This document shows, one piece after another, positions 1-9,237 of a stretch of DNA of 64,000 bases. The position numbers and the translations under genes are program-made. The notes under the pieces were generated by a model that saw only the letters and a list, made by a program, of their open reading frames with translations, was not told the origin of the DNA and searched no databases. The stretch is from Borrelia puertoricensis (lineage in GTDB: Bacteria; Spirochaetota; Spirochaetia; Borreliales; Borreliaceae): NCBI RefSeq assembly GCF_023035875.1, contig NZ_CP075379.1:248001-312000 (forward strand). The letters run 5' to 3'. The stretch's first letter is position 1; the number at the start of each line of letters is the position of its first letter.

Positions 1-817
1 CCACTTGGGCTTTGACTCACTTTAAAGAATGGCAAGCCATATTTTATGTACCAGCAATATTAGTATTAGGAATTGCAATATTTATTCTCATTACACTACG
101 AGATACACCTCAATCTAGTAGGATTACCACCAATTGAAGAGTATAAAAATGATTATCCTGACGACTATACAGAAGAGGCAGAAAAAGAACTTGGTGCAAA
201 AGATATATTTATAAAATATATCCTTAACAATAAATTGCTATGGTACATAGCTACTGCTAACGCATTTATATACTTTGTCAGATACGGAGTCCTAGACTGG
301 GCACCATCATATCTTTCTCAAATAAAAAACTTTTCCATCAAAAATCCAGGATGGGCATATTCCTTTTATGAATTTTCAGCTATCCCTGGAACAATAATTT
401 GCGGATGGATATCTGATAAAATTTTTAAAGGAAGCAGATCTGAGACTGGAATAATTTTTATGACTGCTGCTCTTATTACAATAATTATATATTGGCAACT
501 ACCAGAAAATAATCCAACACTTACAACTATTTTTTTAGCAATAATAGGATTTCTAATCTACGGCCCTGTTATGCTCATTGGTCTTCATGCTCTTGATCTT
601 GCGCCAAAAAGCGGGCACTGCTGCAAGATTTTACAGGATTATTTGGATATATAGGGGGTTCTGTTACTGCTAGCGCTATTACAGGCTCTTTGTACTGTAA
701 CACTTTAATTGGAATGTTTATTTTTATCTATTAATAACTGCTTGCATATTTTCAATAATATTTATGAGTTTAACACTCAAGCAAGAAAAAAAATTAACAA
801 TACCAATAAAACAATAA
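1..817 (+). pseudogene. glpT: glpT, glycerol-3-phosphate antiporter remnant (several frameshifts, 5' end outside window)
   Basis: The pieces read as the C-terminal half of the GlpT major-facilitator transporter: RDTPQS followed by [11 protein letters not shown], later LHALDLAPK and a [16 protein letters not shown] helix. They do not share one frame. Reading starts in frame 3, moves to frame 1 at about base 117 (one extra base), to frame 2 at about 608, back to frame 3 at about 629, and to frame 2 between 687 and 703. It then stays open to a stop at 815-817. The longest open piece (about 73-654) ends in a nonsense tail. At least four independent lesions make a sequencing error unlikely. GlpT would exchange glycerol-3-phosphate for phosphate at the inner membrane, which fits the following glpQ and glpD. 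The gene is called broken with high confidence; the state of its N-terminal half cannot be seen. Confidence 0.9.
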
Positions 818-852
818 TTATATAAACATGGAAGCTTAATAAGTAAATATAT

Positions 853-858
853 TATAAT
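853..858 (+). promoter_or_regulatory. candidate -10 element upstream of glpQ
   Basis: A perfect TATAAT lies 30 bases before the glpQ start. No good TTGACA-like -35 is seen about 17 bases upstream, so the site is weak evidence. It would let glpQ-glpD be transcribed without the broken glpT. Confidence 0.3.
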
Positions 859-887
859 GTAATCATCACAATATAAGGGGTTAAATA

Positions 888-1904
888 ATGAAATTAATTA
901 AACCAAAATTATTAATGCTTACAATGAATATTTTTCTCATCATTGCCTGTCAGAGTGAAAAAATGAGTATGACAAACAAAAAATCACCATTAATTATAGC
1001 TCACAGAGGTGCTAGTGGATATTTACCAGAACATACCTTAGAAGCTAAAGCATTCGCTTATGCTTTAGGAGCTGATTACCTAGAACAAGACATCGTTTTG
1101 ACAAAAGATAATGTTCCTATTATAATGCATGACCCAGAAATTGATACAACAACAAATGTTGCAAAATTATTTCCTGAAAGAGCTAGAGAAAACGGAAGAT
1201 ACTATTCTGTCGATTTCACACTAGATGAGCTTAAATCACTAAGTCTCAGCGAAAGATTTGATCTAGAAACCAGAAAACCAATATATCCTAACCGTTTTCC
1301 CTTAAACGAATATAACTTTAAAATCCCAACTTTAGAGGAAGAAATACAATTTATACAAGGATTAAACAAAAGTACAGGAAGAAACGTTGGAATTTACCCT
1401 GAGATTAAAAGACCCTTATGGCATAAACAACAAGGTAAAGATATCTCTAAAATTGTAATAGAAATTTTAAATAAGTATGGATATAAGTCAAAAGAAGACA
1501 AAATTTATCTTCAAACATTCGACTTTGACGAATTAAAGAGAATAAGGGAAGAACTTGGATATCAAGGAAAATTAATAATGCTTGTTGGCGAAAATGACTG
1601 GGATGAAGCACCAACAGACTATGAATACATAAAATCACAAGAAGGTATGACAGAGGTTGCAAAATATGCCGATGGAATTGGACCTTGGATACCCCAAATT
1701 ATCATTGATGGAAAAATAACAGAACTCACAAGTTTAGCACACAAATATAACATGGAGGTTCATGCTTACACATTTAGAATTGACTCATTACCTTCATATG
1801 TAAAAGATGCAAATGAGCTATTAGATATATTATTTAATAAAACTAAAATAGATGGCCTATTTACAGATTTTACTGATACAGTAGTGAAGTTTGTAAAACA
1901 ATAA
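888..1904 (+). CDS. glpQ: glycerophosphodiester phosphodiesterase lipoprotein GlpQ
   Basis: Hydrolyses glycerophosphodiesters (deacylated phospholipids) to glycerol-3-phosphate plus an alcohol. The 338-residue protein starts with a lipoprotein signal: a basic, hydrophobic N-terminus and the lipobox IIA-C with Cys21, so it should be lipid-anchored and face the periplasm or surface. The GDPD fold is clear: His39-Arg40 in AHRGASG, metal-binding Glu66 and Asp68 in YLEQDIV, and the second catalytic His81 in MHDPEID. The ATG follows an AAGGGG ribosome site at 875-880. glpD starts 41 bases downstream, so the two are probably co-transcribed: GlpQ makes glycerol-3-phosphate, GlpD oxidises it. GlpQ is the classic serological marker that separates relapsing-fever from Lyme Borrelia (established knowledge). 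Confidence 0.96.
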   Translation: MKLIKPKLLMLTMNIFLIIACQSEKMSMTNKKSPLIIAHRGASGYLPEHTLEAKAFAYALGADYLEQDIVLTKDNVPIIMHDPEIDTTTNVAKLFPERARENGRYYSVDFTLDELKSLSLSERFDLETRKPIYPNRFPLNEYNFKIPTLEEEIQFIQGLNKSTGRNVGIYPEIKRPLWHKQQGKDISKIVIEILNKYGYKSKEDKIYLQTFDFDELKRIREELGYQGKLIMLVGENDWDEAPTDYEYIKSQEGMTEVAKYADGIGPWIPQIIIDGKITELTSLAHKYNMEVHAYTFRIDSLPSYVKDANELLDILFNKTKIDGLFTDFTDTVVKFVKQ

Positions 1905-1945
1905 AACTATAACTATAATTTTAATAAGGAGAATATCTGATTTTT

Positions 1946-3508
1946 ATGGGTAAAAATAAAAAAAAAGAATTAAGAGATATTGATAATCAAGGTTTTGACT
2001 TAATAATAGTTGGCGGAGGAGCAACTGGCCTTGGCATTGGAATAGATTCAATTACAAGAGGATACAAAACTTTACTCATTGAAAAATTTGATTATGCAAA
2101 AGGTACTTCCTCTAGATCAACTAAGCTAATACACGGGGGCGTAAGGTATTTAGCACAATTAAATGTGCCTTTAGTAAAAGAGGCCTTATATGAGAAAGCT
2201 TTACTTGAAACAAATGCACCCCACTTAGTTAGTAAATGTGCATTTGTTACGCCCATATATAACATTTTAAATATCCCTTACTATTATTTCGGATTAAGTT
2301 GGTATCACAACCTTCTTGGCAAGCATAAAAAATCTCAGTATAAAACAAAGCTATTATCAAAATCCAAAACAATAGAAAAAATGCCAAATATCAAAACCAA
2401 AGGCCTTAAATGCTCTGTTTTATATTACGATGATTCATTTGATGATGCCAGAATGGCAATAAGCATGCTTAGAACTTTCACTGAAAAAGGAGGAATTGCG
2501 TTTAATTATACAGAACCCACAAATTTTATCAAAAAAAATGGCAAAATATCTGGTGCTATTATTAAAGATAGAATGACTGGAAAACAAGTCATCATTAATA
2601 GCAAATGCATAATAAATGCAACAGGAATCTTTGCAGACGAGATCAGAAAATTAGATGATACTAATGCAGCTAACATTATAAAACCTTCCCAAGGAACACA
2701 TTTGGTAATTAAAAAAGATAAAATACATACCGAATATGCAATGCTTATGACTAAGACAAGTGATAAGAGAATCCTATTTGCTGTACCTTGGTATGATGTC
2801 ATTGTTTGCGGAACTACAGATATTGCAATAAACAAAATTGAAGAAGAGCCTAAAAGACTAGAGAGTGAAATTGAATTCATAATAAAAAATATGAATAATT
2901 ACTTAGATATTAAAATAACCAAAAATGACATTTTAAGTGTTTACTCAGGAATTAGACCCTTAATAGTAGATCCCAAAGAAAAAAAAAATACCTCAAAAAT
3001 ATCAAGAAACGATAAAATATTTGTATCAGACTCAAATCTCATTACAATTGCCGGAGGCAAATATACTACTTACAGAAAGATGGCTGAAAAAGTTCTAAAA
3101 AGAGCAATAGAAGAAAATTTAATACCTGATTCAACGTCTATAACAGAAAATTTCAAGCTGCATGGATACATAGAAAGAGAAGAAGCACTTAAAATTCCTG
3201 AATATTTTAGAGCTTATGGAAGTGATTTCGAATATTTAAGTCAAATGAAAGACTTTAACAAAAAGATTCACACAGATTTGCCATTAAATGAAGCACAAAT
3301 AACCTTTGCCATTGAATTTGAACAAGCAAAAACTGTCGAAGACATTTTATCAAGAAGAACAAGATCGTTACTTTTCAATGCAAAAGCCACAATTGAATCT
3401 ACACCAAAGGTTGCTGAAATTATGATGCATAAACTTAGTAAATCTAAAGAATGGAAAACAGAGCAAATAAAAAGCTTTAAAGATATAGCAACAAAATATT
3501 TAGTTTAA
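1946..3508 (+). CDS. glpD: FAD-dependent glycerol-3-phosphate dehydrogenase
   Basis: Oxidises glycerol-3-phosphate to dihydroxyacetone phosphate at the membrane, feeding glycolysis. The 520 residues hold the N-terminal dinucleotide fold (IIVGGGATGLG, glycines 23-28), the FAD family stretch SRSTKLIHGGVRYL, and the later VYSGIRPL and IAGGKYTTYRKMA motifs of the DAO fold, then a helical C-terminal domain. The ribosome site AAGGAGA (1926-1932) is 13-14 bases from ATG 1946, longer than normal. In-frame ATT (1940) or CTG (1937) would be better spaced, so the true start may be a rare codon slightly upstream. Some Borrelia annotations call this glpA, but no GlpB or GlpC partner is visible here. Confidence 0.95.
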   Translation: MGKNKKKELRDIDNQGFDLIIVGGGATGLGIGIDSITRGYKTLLIEKFDYAKGTSSRSTKLIHGGVRYLAQLNVPLVKEALYEKALLETNAPHLVSKCAFVTPIYNILNIPYYYFGLSWYHNLLGKHKKSQYKTKLLSKSKTIEKMPNIKTKGLKCSVLYYDDSFDDARMAISMLRTFTEKGGIAFNYTEPTNFIKKNGKISGAIIKDRMTGKQVIINSKCIINATGIFADEIRKLDDTNAANIIKPSQGTHLVIKKDKIHTEYAMLMTKTSDKRILFAVPWYDVIVCGTTDIAINKIEEEPKRLESEIEFIIKNMNNYLDIKITKNDILSVYSGIRPLIVDPKEKKNTSKISRNDKIFVSDSNLITIAGGKYTTYRKMAEKVLKRAIEENLIPDSTSITENFKLHGYIEREEALKIPEYFRAYGSDFEYLSQMKDFNKKIHTDLPLNEAQITFAIEFEQAKTVEDILSRRTRSLLFNAKATIESTPKVAEIMMHKLSKSKEWKTEQIKSFKDIATKYLV

Positions 3509-3540
3509 AATATGGAGGATATGATATAATCCTCCATATT
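3509..3540. terminator. perfect 12-bp hairpin after glpD
   Basis: Bases 3509-3520 are the exact reverse complement of 3529-3540, with an 8-base loop. The structure begins right after the glpD stop. Neither strand has a strong T-run after the stem, so it may work as a bidirectional terminator between the convergent glpD and yaaR-like genes, or as an mRNA 3'-end stabiliser. The rest of the gap to 3712 shows no gene. Confidence 0.6.
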
Positions 3541-3712
3541 CCAAAATTCTCATGTATCATAAGCTTATATTATTTTATAAGGAAAAGAATACCTCAATAG
3601 TTATACCTGTACAAAAATAGTGCTCAATTTTCAGGTCCTGTCCTATCTTTTGTCTATAACAAATTTAAATAAAATAAAAATACTAACCTCAAAAAAAAGA
3701 GAAAACTCGGCC

Positions 3713-4207
3713 TCACTTAAGCAAATTTATAAGCAATCCTTGAATTTCTTCAAGACTACTTAAAAGTTTAATCTGAGAAACCTGATTTTGCAAAACAGAA
3801 TAAGCAAGCCTATCAAGCTTTTCATTAATAATCCTAATAATACGATATTTAGGTCTTTTAAGCTCTCCATTATTACCTCCCCTTTGTTCTTTAAGCGAAA
3901 CAGAAAATGATAAAACAACAGATAAAAATTCCCCTATAGTTTTTTTATAAAAAATTACATTTTGACGAGAAGGTTCACTTAAAAGCTTTTCACCAACATC
4001 ATTAATCTTGTCTAACATATCTTTAATTAATTCAAGATTAAATTCACCATTTTCAAAAACAATAAAATGCTTATCTTCTCTTACAAGTTCAGCTTTAAAT
4101 ATCGAAGAAAAAATATTTGCTCTATTAACATTAACTTTCTTCTTAGTAGCCTTATAGTCTTTTGAATCAAGATTTAAAACTCCTGCAACTAAATTATTAA
4201 TCTTCAT
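3713..4207 (-). CDS. YaaR (DUF327) family protein
   Basis: A 164-residue soluble, mainly helical protein. The C-terminal two thirds match the YaaR/DUF327 pattern: a run like LLSEPSRQNVIFYKK, then IGEFLSVVLSF, a charged R/K-rich turn, IIRIINEKLDRL, and the closing SSLEEIQGLLINLL. The family's function is not established. It is the last gene of a three-gene minus-strand unit with a bactofilin and an M23 peptidase; its ATG overlaps the bactofilin stop by four bases (ATGA), so the two are translationally coupled. This placement suggests a role in cell-shape or envelope work, which is inference only. Confidence 0.8.
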   Translation of the reverse strand: MKINNLVAGVLNLDSKDYKATKKKVNVNRANIFSSIFKAELVREDKHFIVFENGEFNLELIKDMLDKINDVGEKLLSEPSRQNVIFYKKTIGEFLSVVLSFSVSLKEQRGGNNGELKRPKYRIIRIINEKLDRLAYSVLQNQVSQIKLLSSLEEIQGLLINLLK

Positions 4208-4746
4208 CTATCTTGCTCGTCATCAAATAAGTACTTATCACGATCATCTATGCAAGTATTCTTAGTTAATTCTTCGCTACTCATTTCCTTATTTACTTCA
4301 ATTAAAACACCTTCATCAACCTTATAAGAACCCGTATAAATCAACACATCTTTTTCAGAAAAACTAAGACTTCCAATACCAATATTCATATACCCATCAA
4401 TAATTGCTCCTTCTTCAACCTCAATTGACTTACATGAAATATTGCCAATAATGCATCCTGACTGAAAAATCTTAATTTTATTGCTAGCCTGCACATTTCC
4501 AAGAACTATCCCAGAAACAACAACCTCATTTGCATTAATATTTGACTTAACTCGTCCTGTCTCTCCAATTATAACCCTTTTAGTAGAATTAATGGTTCCT
4601 AAAAAATCACCATCAATTCGAATAAAATTATTTGAAATTAATTCTCCTTTAAAAAAATCACCTTTTCCAACAATTGTTTTTACATCAGCAAAAATAAAAG
4701 ATGACGAACTTTTCTTATCCTTTTTAATACTCAATAGATTCAACAT
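4204..4746 (-). CDS. bactofilin-family cytoskeletal protein
   Basis: Bactofilins self-assemble into membrane-associated filaments that position cell-wall enzymes. This 180-residue protein has the family's central beta-helix: short repeats such as GDFFKGELISNNFIRIDG, IIGETGRVKSNINANEV and VSGIVLGNVQAS, flanked by variable tails. The N-terminal tail is lysine/serine-rich; the C-terminal tail is acidic. The gene starts immediately after the stop of the M23 peptidase gene, with no spacer, and overlaps yaaR downstream. Bactofilin-M23 pairs recur in many bacteria, where the filament localises the peptidase to set cell curvature (known for relatives). A similar role in spirochete shape is inferred. 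Confidence 0.9.
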   Translation of the reverse strand: MLNLLSIKKDKKSSSSFIFADVKTIVGKGDFFKGELISNNFIRIDGDFLGTINSTKRVIIGETGRVKSNINANEVVVSGIVLGNVQASNKIKIFQSGCIIGNISCKSIEVEEGAIIDGYMNIGIGSLSFSEKDVLIYTGSYKVDEGVLIEVNKEMSSEELTKNTCIDDRDKYLFDDEQDR

Positions 4747-5772
4747 TTATTTTGAAGCCCCCGTTGCTAAATTTAAATACATATCAGGATTTACAACTTG
4801 AGATCCTATGCGAACCTCATAATGAAGATGCGGACCTGTTGAATACCCTGTTTGACCAAGAAAACCAATCACTTGGCCCTTTCTAACATAAGAACCCTTA
4901 GAAATGTTTAAACGAGACATATGCGCATAAAGAGTCGAGAGTCCATACTTATGCTTAATTTGAACAAAGTTACCATAACCTGTTACCTGATAACTAGCTC
5001 TAATAACTTCACCATCAGCAGCTGCCACAATCGCTGTTCCAATTCTCACACCTGCAAGATCTATACCCTTATGAATATACCATTGCCTGGTAAAAGGCTC
5101 AATAGCCGGACCAAAATGCAGAGAAACAATACCATCGCCTTTAACAATTGGCCAAAGCGAAGGAATATCATTTAATAATTTATTTTGAGAATGAAGTAAT
5201 TTAACAATACTCTTAAGGGGAGAAATTGACCCTTCTATTGTATTCTTAACATTTTTAAGATCATTTAATTCTTTAAGTGCATTGGCTTCTAACATTTGCA
5301 AATCAAGAAAATCCGCAAGATCCCCATCTAATTTACTCCGATTTAGATCAATATTATTCTCTTTTATTTTTAAGGAAACATTAAGTTCATCCAAAACCTT
5401 AGAAAAATTACTAGCAACAGAATTAATTTCTACAACTGTGTTTCTAAAATCCTCAATTTCAGATTCAGCAAGTGCATAACTTTTCTCAGTAGACTTAACA
5501 ATAGATTTAAGAGTAACATAATTAATAGAAAGCAAAACAAACCCTATAAAAATCAAAAGAAAAAATAGAAAAAATAAAAACAGAGTTAAGAAAGAAATCT
5601 TTATATTCTTAACATCCCCTTTAACATGAGGTATAATCATAAAGCTAATATTTTGCCTAAAAATTGAGTAAACACTACTTAAAAGTTTAAAAAAGGAACT
5701 AAAAATCGTAAAAAAGATCTTATCCAATTTTTTAAAAAAAGATAAAATTCTAAAATCTCTTCTGTCTCTCAT
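4747..5772 (-). CDS. membrane-anchored M23 (LytM-type) peptidase with coiled coil
   Basis: A peptidoglycan endopeptidase candidate. It has a basic cytoplasmic N-terminus, one membrane helix at about residues 59-84, a periplasmic coiled coil (about 90-200) and a C-terminal M23 domain with all zinc ligands in place: His234 and Asp238 in HKGIDLA, and the HLH of GPHLHYEVR (His317). The active site looks intact, so this is not an EnvC-like regulator. ATG 5772 is chosen over GTG 5775 because GAGGGG lies six bases before it. It is the first gene of the unit with the bactofilin and YaaR protein. The 230 bases to rdgB carry no further gene. Confidence 0.9.
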   Translation of the reverse strand: MRDRRDFRILSFFKKLDKIFFTIFSSFFKLLSSVYSIFRQNISFMIIPHVKGDVKNIKISFLTLFLFFLFFLLIFIGFVLLSINYVTLKSIVKSTEKSYALAESEIEDFRNTVVEINSVASNFSKVLDELNVSLKIKENNIDLNRSKLDGDLADFLDLQMLEANALKELNDLKNVKNTIEGSISPLKSIVKLLHSQNKLLNDIPSLWPIVKGDGIVSLHFGPAIEPFTRQWYIHKGIDLAGVRIGTAIVAAADGEVIRASYQVTGYGNFVQIKHKYGLSTLYAHMSRLNISKGSYVRKGQVIGFLGQTGYSTGPHLHYEVRIGSQVVNPDMYLNLATGASK

Positions 5773-6002
5773 CACAAACCCCTCACCACTTATTCACTCA
5801 TCAACAGAGATTTCAACATTTAAAACCTATTTGAAAGCTACAAATTCTGATTTAATGCTTTTAATGTTTAATATCAAGTAATACCCACCCAATTCTAAAA
5901 TTTACCTTCCATATAATCACTATCTCCATTAAATCATAAATTATCTCTATAAGTACAATAGAAATACCAAAAATATAAATAAATGATTTATTATTATATA
6001 CA

Positions 6003-6602
6003 ATGAAAACATTATTCTTTGCAACTACTAATATAAATAAAATAAACGAAGTAAAACAAATTTTAGATATACCTAACATAAAAATCAAAATTCCCAAAAA
6101 CTTCGATGTAAAAGAGACAGGCAAAACTTTTAAAGAAAACTCTTTGCTAAAAGCAAAAACTCTATTTGAATCTTTAGACAAAAAAAAATCTGTTTTTAGT
6201 GAGGATTCTGGGTTATGCATAAAAGCTTTAAATTTAGAACCCGGAATTTACTCTAAAAGATATGATCAATATAAATTAGGAAAAAAACTAGGAACAAATG
6301 AAAAAAACCATCTTATCATAGACTTAATGAAAGATAAAAAAAATAGAACAGCATATTTTATATGTATAGTCAGTCATATCTCTATAGACGGAACAATAAC
6401 CAATTTTGAAGGCATCCTCAATGGAACAATTGCTTCGAATATTGATTGTTATAAAAAAAACGGATTTGGATATGATCCAATATTTTTAACTGCAAATAAT
6501 AAAAGACTCAGTGAATTAACTCTTACAGAAAAAAACAAAATATCCCATAGAGGAATTGCATTTGCTAAATTTAAAAAATTTTTAATGCAATCTTTAAATT
6601 AA
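6003..6602 (+). CDS. rdgB: RdgB/HAM1-type dITP/XTP pyrophosphatase
   Basis: Removes non-canonical purine nucleotides (dITP, XTP) by cleaving them to the monophosphate and pyrophosphate, which protects DNA. The 199 residues carry the family motifs: the N-terminal [12 protein letters not shown] (the SGNxxK-type loop), [13 protein letters not shown], the YSKRY segment, GFGYDPIF and [13 protein letters not shown] 6003 has no recognisable ribosome site and is preceded by a run of T and A, so a very short or leaderless transcript is possible. The start is still well supported because the first beta strand begins at residue 4. Transcribed away from the M23 unit. Confidence 0.94.
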   Translation: MKTLFFATTNINKINEVKQILDIPNIKIKIPKNFDVKETGKTFKENSLLKAKTLFESLDKKKSVFSEDSGLCIKALNLEPGIYSKRYDQYKLGKKLGTNEKNHLIIDLMKDKKNRTAYFICIVSHISIDGTITNFEGILNGTIASNIDCYKKNGFGYDPIFLTANNKRLSELTLTEKNKISHRGIAFAKFKKFLMQSLN

Positions 6603-6736
6603 TACCCAAAAAAAACAGATTTTAAAAAACAATACAAATCAAGTATTCAACTCAATTGTAAAATTACAAGTAAAGATTTAAAATGGTTATTATTTATAAA
6701 TCACAATTAGTGGCATATTAACAAGGAGCAAGTCTG

Positions 6737-8506
6737 ATGCTAGAGAGAAGCAAAATTAATGAAGATGACAAGTGGGACTTATCTTCTCTATTTAAAAACA
6801 ATGAAGAATACAAGGAAACAGTCAAAAAAATAAAACTAAAACTTCAAGACTTCAAGAAATATGAAAAATTAGAATTCAACCTAAACATCTTTAAACAAGC
6901 ATTAAATGATTACTATGAAATTGAAGAAGAACTGGAGAGAACAGTATATTACACACACATTCAATTAGAAACAGATGTAAGCAATCAGACCTCAAACGAA
7001 CTTCGAGCAATCAATATCAACTTAGAAACATACGCATCAAATTCCACTTCATTTTTTATCCCAAAAATTTTAAAAACAGACACAAACCAAATAAAAGAAT
7101 GGCTGCAGGACATAGAACTCAAAGATAAAAAAATAGCTATTGAAAAAATCTTAAGAGAAAAAGAACACGTCTTAAGCAAAGACGAAGAGAGAATATTAGC
7201 TAACTATACATCTCTTTACTCATCTTATAATGATATATTTTCTGCACTAACAAATGCGGACATGGAATTTGGAGAAATTGATGGAAAGTCATTAAGTAAT
7301 GCCACTTACAATCTATTTCTTCAAAATGAAAATCAAGAAATACGAAGAGAAGCTTTTTTGAAATTTTATCAAGAATATAAAAAACATGAAAATACATTAT
7401 CCAACCTCTTAATTGCCGATATCAATAAAAATAAATTTTTAGCCAAAACAAGAAAATTTGAAGATACTATTTCAATGAAACTTTTTCAAAACAATATTGA
7501 TAAAAAAGTTTATACGAACTTAATTGAAACGGTTAACGAAAATCTATCTGTACTTCATGAATATTACGAATTTAGAAAAAATATACTTAACCAAGAATAT
7601 CTTAATCATTATGATGTCTATGTTCCTCTAACAAAAAACATCAAATTCAAACACTCCTTTAAAGAAGCCTGTGACAAAATTTTAAAATCTCTAGAAATAC
7701 TAGGAAGCGAATATACAGAAGTACTAAAAAAAGGTCTCTTAGAAGAACGTTGGGTTGACAAATATGAAAATAAAGGAAAAAGAGCAGGGGCATTTAGTGC
7801 AGGATCATATAATGGGAAACCTTATATATTAATGAATTACAAAGATGAATCAATAAGAGATATGTTTACCCTTACCCACGAAGCAGGACACTCTATGCAT
7901 TCCTATTTTAGTATCAAAAATAATCCATTCCCTCAATATCAATATTCTATTTTTGAAGCAGAAATAGCATCCACAGTGAATGAGCAAATACTTGCAGACT
8001 ATTTACTAAAAAATGAAAATGATATCGAAAAAATAAAATACATTAAATTAAACCAAATCGATGACCTACTTGCAACATTTTTCAGACAAACAATGTTTGC
8101 CGAATTTGAATATATCATCCATGAAATGATCAATCAAGATGAGCCAGTGGTAAAAGAAACAATTAAGACAACCTATTTAAACTTACTAAAAAAATACTTT
8201 GGTCCAAATTTTAAATTCGATGAAAACAGTTCACTCGAATGTCTTAGAGTTCCTCATTTTTACTCACCATTTTACGTATATCAATACGCAACAGGCATCA
8301 CAGCTGCTCTTTTGATATATAAAAACATAAAAAATAACAAAAAAGATGCTACCAAAAATTACATAGATTTTTTGAAAATAGGAGGTTCTAAATATCCCTT
8401 AGAATCCTTAAAAGTTACTGGTGTTGATTTAAGCTTAAAATCAACAATAAAAAATACAATTAATATATTCAAAGAACGTCTTGAAGATGTAAAAAAATTA
8501 TTTTAA
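6737..8506 (+). CDS. pepF: oligoendopeptidase F (M3B)
   Basis: A cytoplasmic zinc peptidase that degrades short peptides, probably those imported by the Opp system on which Borrelia depends. The 589-residue length is normal for PepF. The zinc motif HEAGH is at residues 381-385 in THEAGHSMHSYF, with the downstream family motif FEAEIASTVNEQ supplying the third ligand. There is no signal peptide. ATG 6737 follows AAGGAGC at a good distance. pcs starts 14 bases after the stop, so the genes are likely in one unit with dedA. Confidence 0.95.
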   Translation: MLERSKINEDDKWDLSSLFKNNEEYKETVKKIKLKLQDFKKYEKLEFNLNIFKQALNDYYEIEEELERTVYYTHIQLETDVSNQTSNELRAININLETYASNSTSFFIPKILKTDTNQIKEWLQDIELKDKKIAIEKILREKEHVLSKDEERILANYTSLYSSYNDIFSALTNADMEFGEIDGKSLSNATYNLFLQNENQEIRREAFLKFYQEYKKHENTLSNLLIADINKNKFLAKTRKFEDTISMKLFQNNIDKKVYTNLIETVNENLSVLHEYYEFRKNILNQEYLNHYDVYVPLTKNIKFKHSFKEACDKILKSLEILGSEYTEVLKKGLLEERWVDKYENKGKRAGAFSAGSYNGKPYILMNYKDESIRDMFTLTHEAGHSMHSYFSIKNNPFPQYQYSIFEAEIASTVNEQILADYLLKNENDIEKIKYIKLNQIDDLLATFFRQTMFAEFEYIIHEMINQDEPVVKETIKTTYLNLLKKYFGPNFKFDENSSLECLRVPHFYSPFYVYQYATGITAALLIYKNIKNNKKDATKNYIDFLKIGGSKYPLESLKVTGVDLSLKSTIKNTINIFKERLEDVKKLF

Positions 8507-8520
8507 TAAAGGAGTAAGCT

Positions 8521-9228
8521 TTGAGGAAATTATTAAATCTTATTTTAGCCTGGTCAGTACATATTTTAACAGCTTCCGGATTAATAGTCAGTCTTTACTC
8601 AATAATCTCCATAATAAACACAAATTATAATCTTTTATTAAAACTTACCATTCTTGGACTTTTAATTGATGGGATTGATGGCACACTGGCAAGAAAATTA
8701 AAAATAAAAGAAATAATCCCAACAATAAATGGAGAACTTCTTGACAATATAGTAGACTACATAAACTATACGTTCATTCCCACAATATTTTTTTACTACG
8801 GTAATTTCATAAGCAATGAATACAAAATAATAACTTGCATTGGAATTTTATTGGCATCAGCATACCAATTCTCAAGATTAGACGCAAAAACTAGCGACGA
8901 TTACTTTAGAGGTTTTCCATCTTTATGGAATTTGTTAATAATCTTTAACATAATCTTCAAACTAGACCAAACCACAAATCTTAGTATAATATTATTATGT
9001 ATCACATTCAGTTTTGCACCAATTAAATTCATCTACCCTTCAAAAACAAAAGAATTCAAACATATAACACTTCCTGTAACAGTAATAACAGCCCTATCAG
9101 TAATACTTATAACATTCACAAAACTGTCAGACACTTATTTAAAGATAGGTAAAACACTAATAATTTTTTATTGTCTATATCTAATCTTAATGAGCATATA
9201 TTTAACTTACAAAACAAAAAAAAAATAA
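8521..9228 (+). CDS. pcs: phosphatidylcholine synthase
   Basis: Joins choline to CDP-diacylglycerol to give phosphatidylcholine, a major Borrelia membrane lipid made from host choline. The CDP-alcohol transferase motif is visible at Asp50-x2-Asp53-Gly54-x2-Ala57-Arg58, then Gly71-x3-Asp75-x3-Asp79. The 12-residue spacing between Arg58 and Gly71 is the version I associate with Pcs rather than Pgs or Pss enzymes. About eight hydrophobic segments follow. It begins with TTG; the ribosome site AAAGGAG (8508-8514) supports this. 235 residues is typical. Confidence 0.93.
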   Translation: MRKLLNLILAWSVHILTASGLIVSLYSIISIINTNYNLLLKLTILGLLIDGIDGTLARKLKIKEIIPTINGELLDNIVDYINYTFIPTIFFYYGNFISNEYKIITCIGILLASAYQFSRLDAKTSDDYFRGFPSLWNLLIIFNIIFKLDQTTNLSIILLCITFSFAPIKFIYPSKTKEFKHITLPVTVITALSVILITFTKLSDTYLKIGKTLIIFYCLYLILMSIYLTYKTKKK

Positions 9229-9237
9229 CGAGGTATT

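Noticed and set aside
5861..6220. 119-codon open frame on the minus strand
   Set aside because: It overlaps the N-terminal half of rdgB, which has clear family motifs; there is no ribosome site and the product is a hydrophobic Phe/Ile-rich shadow.
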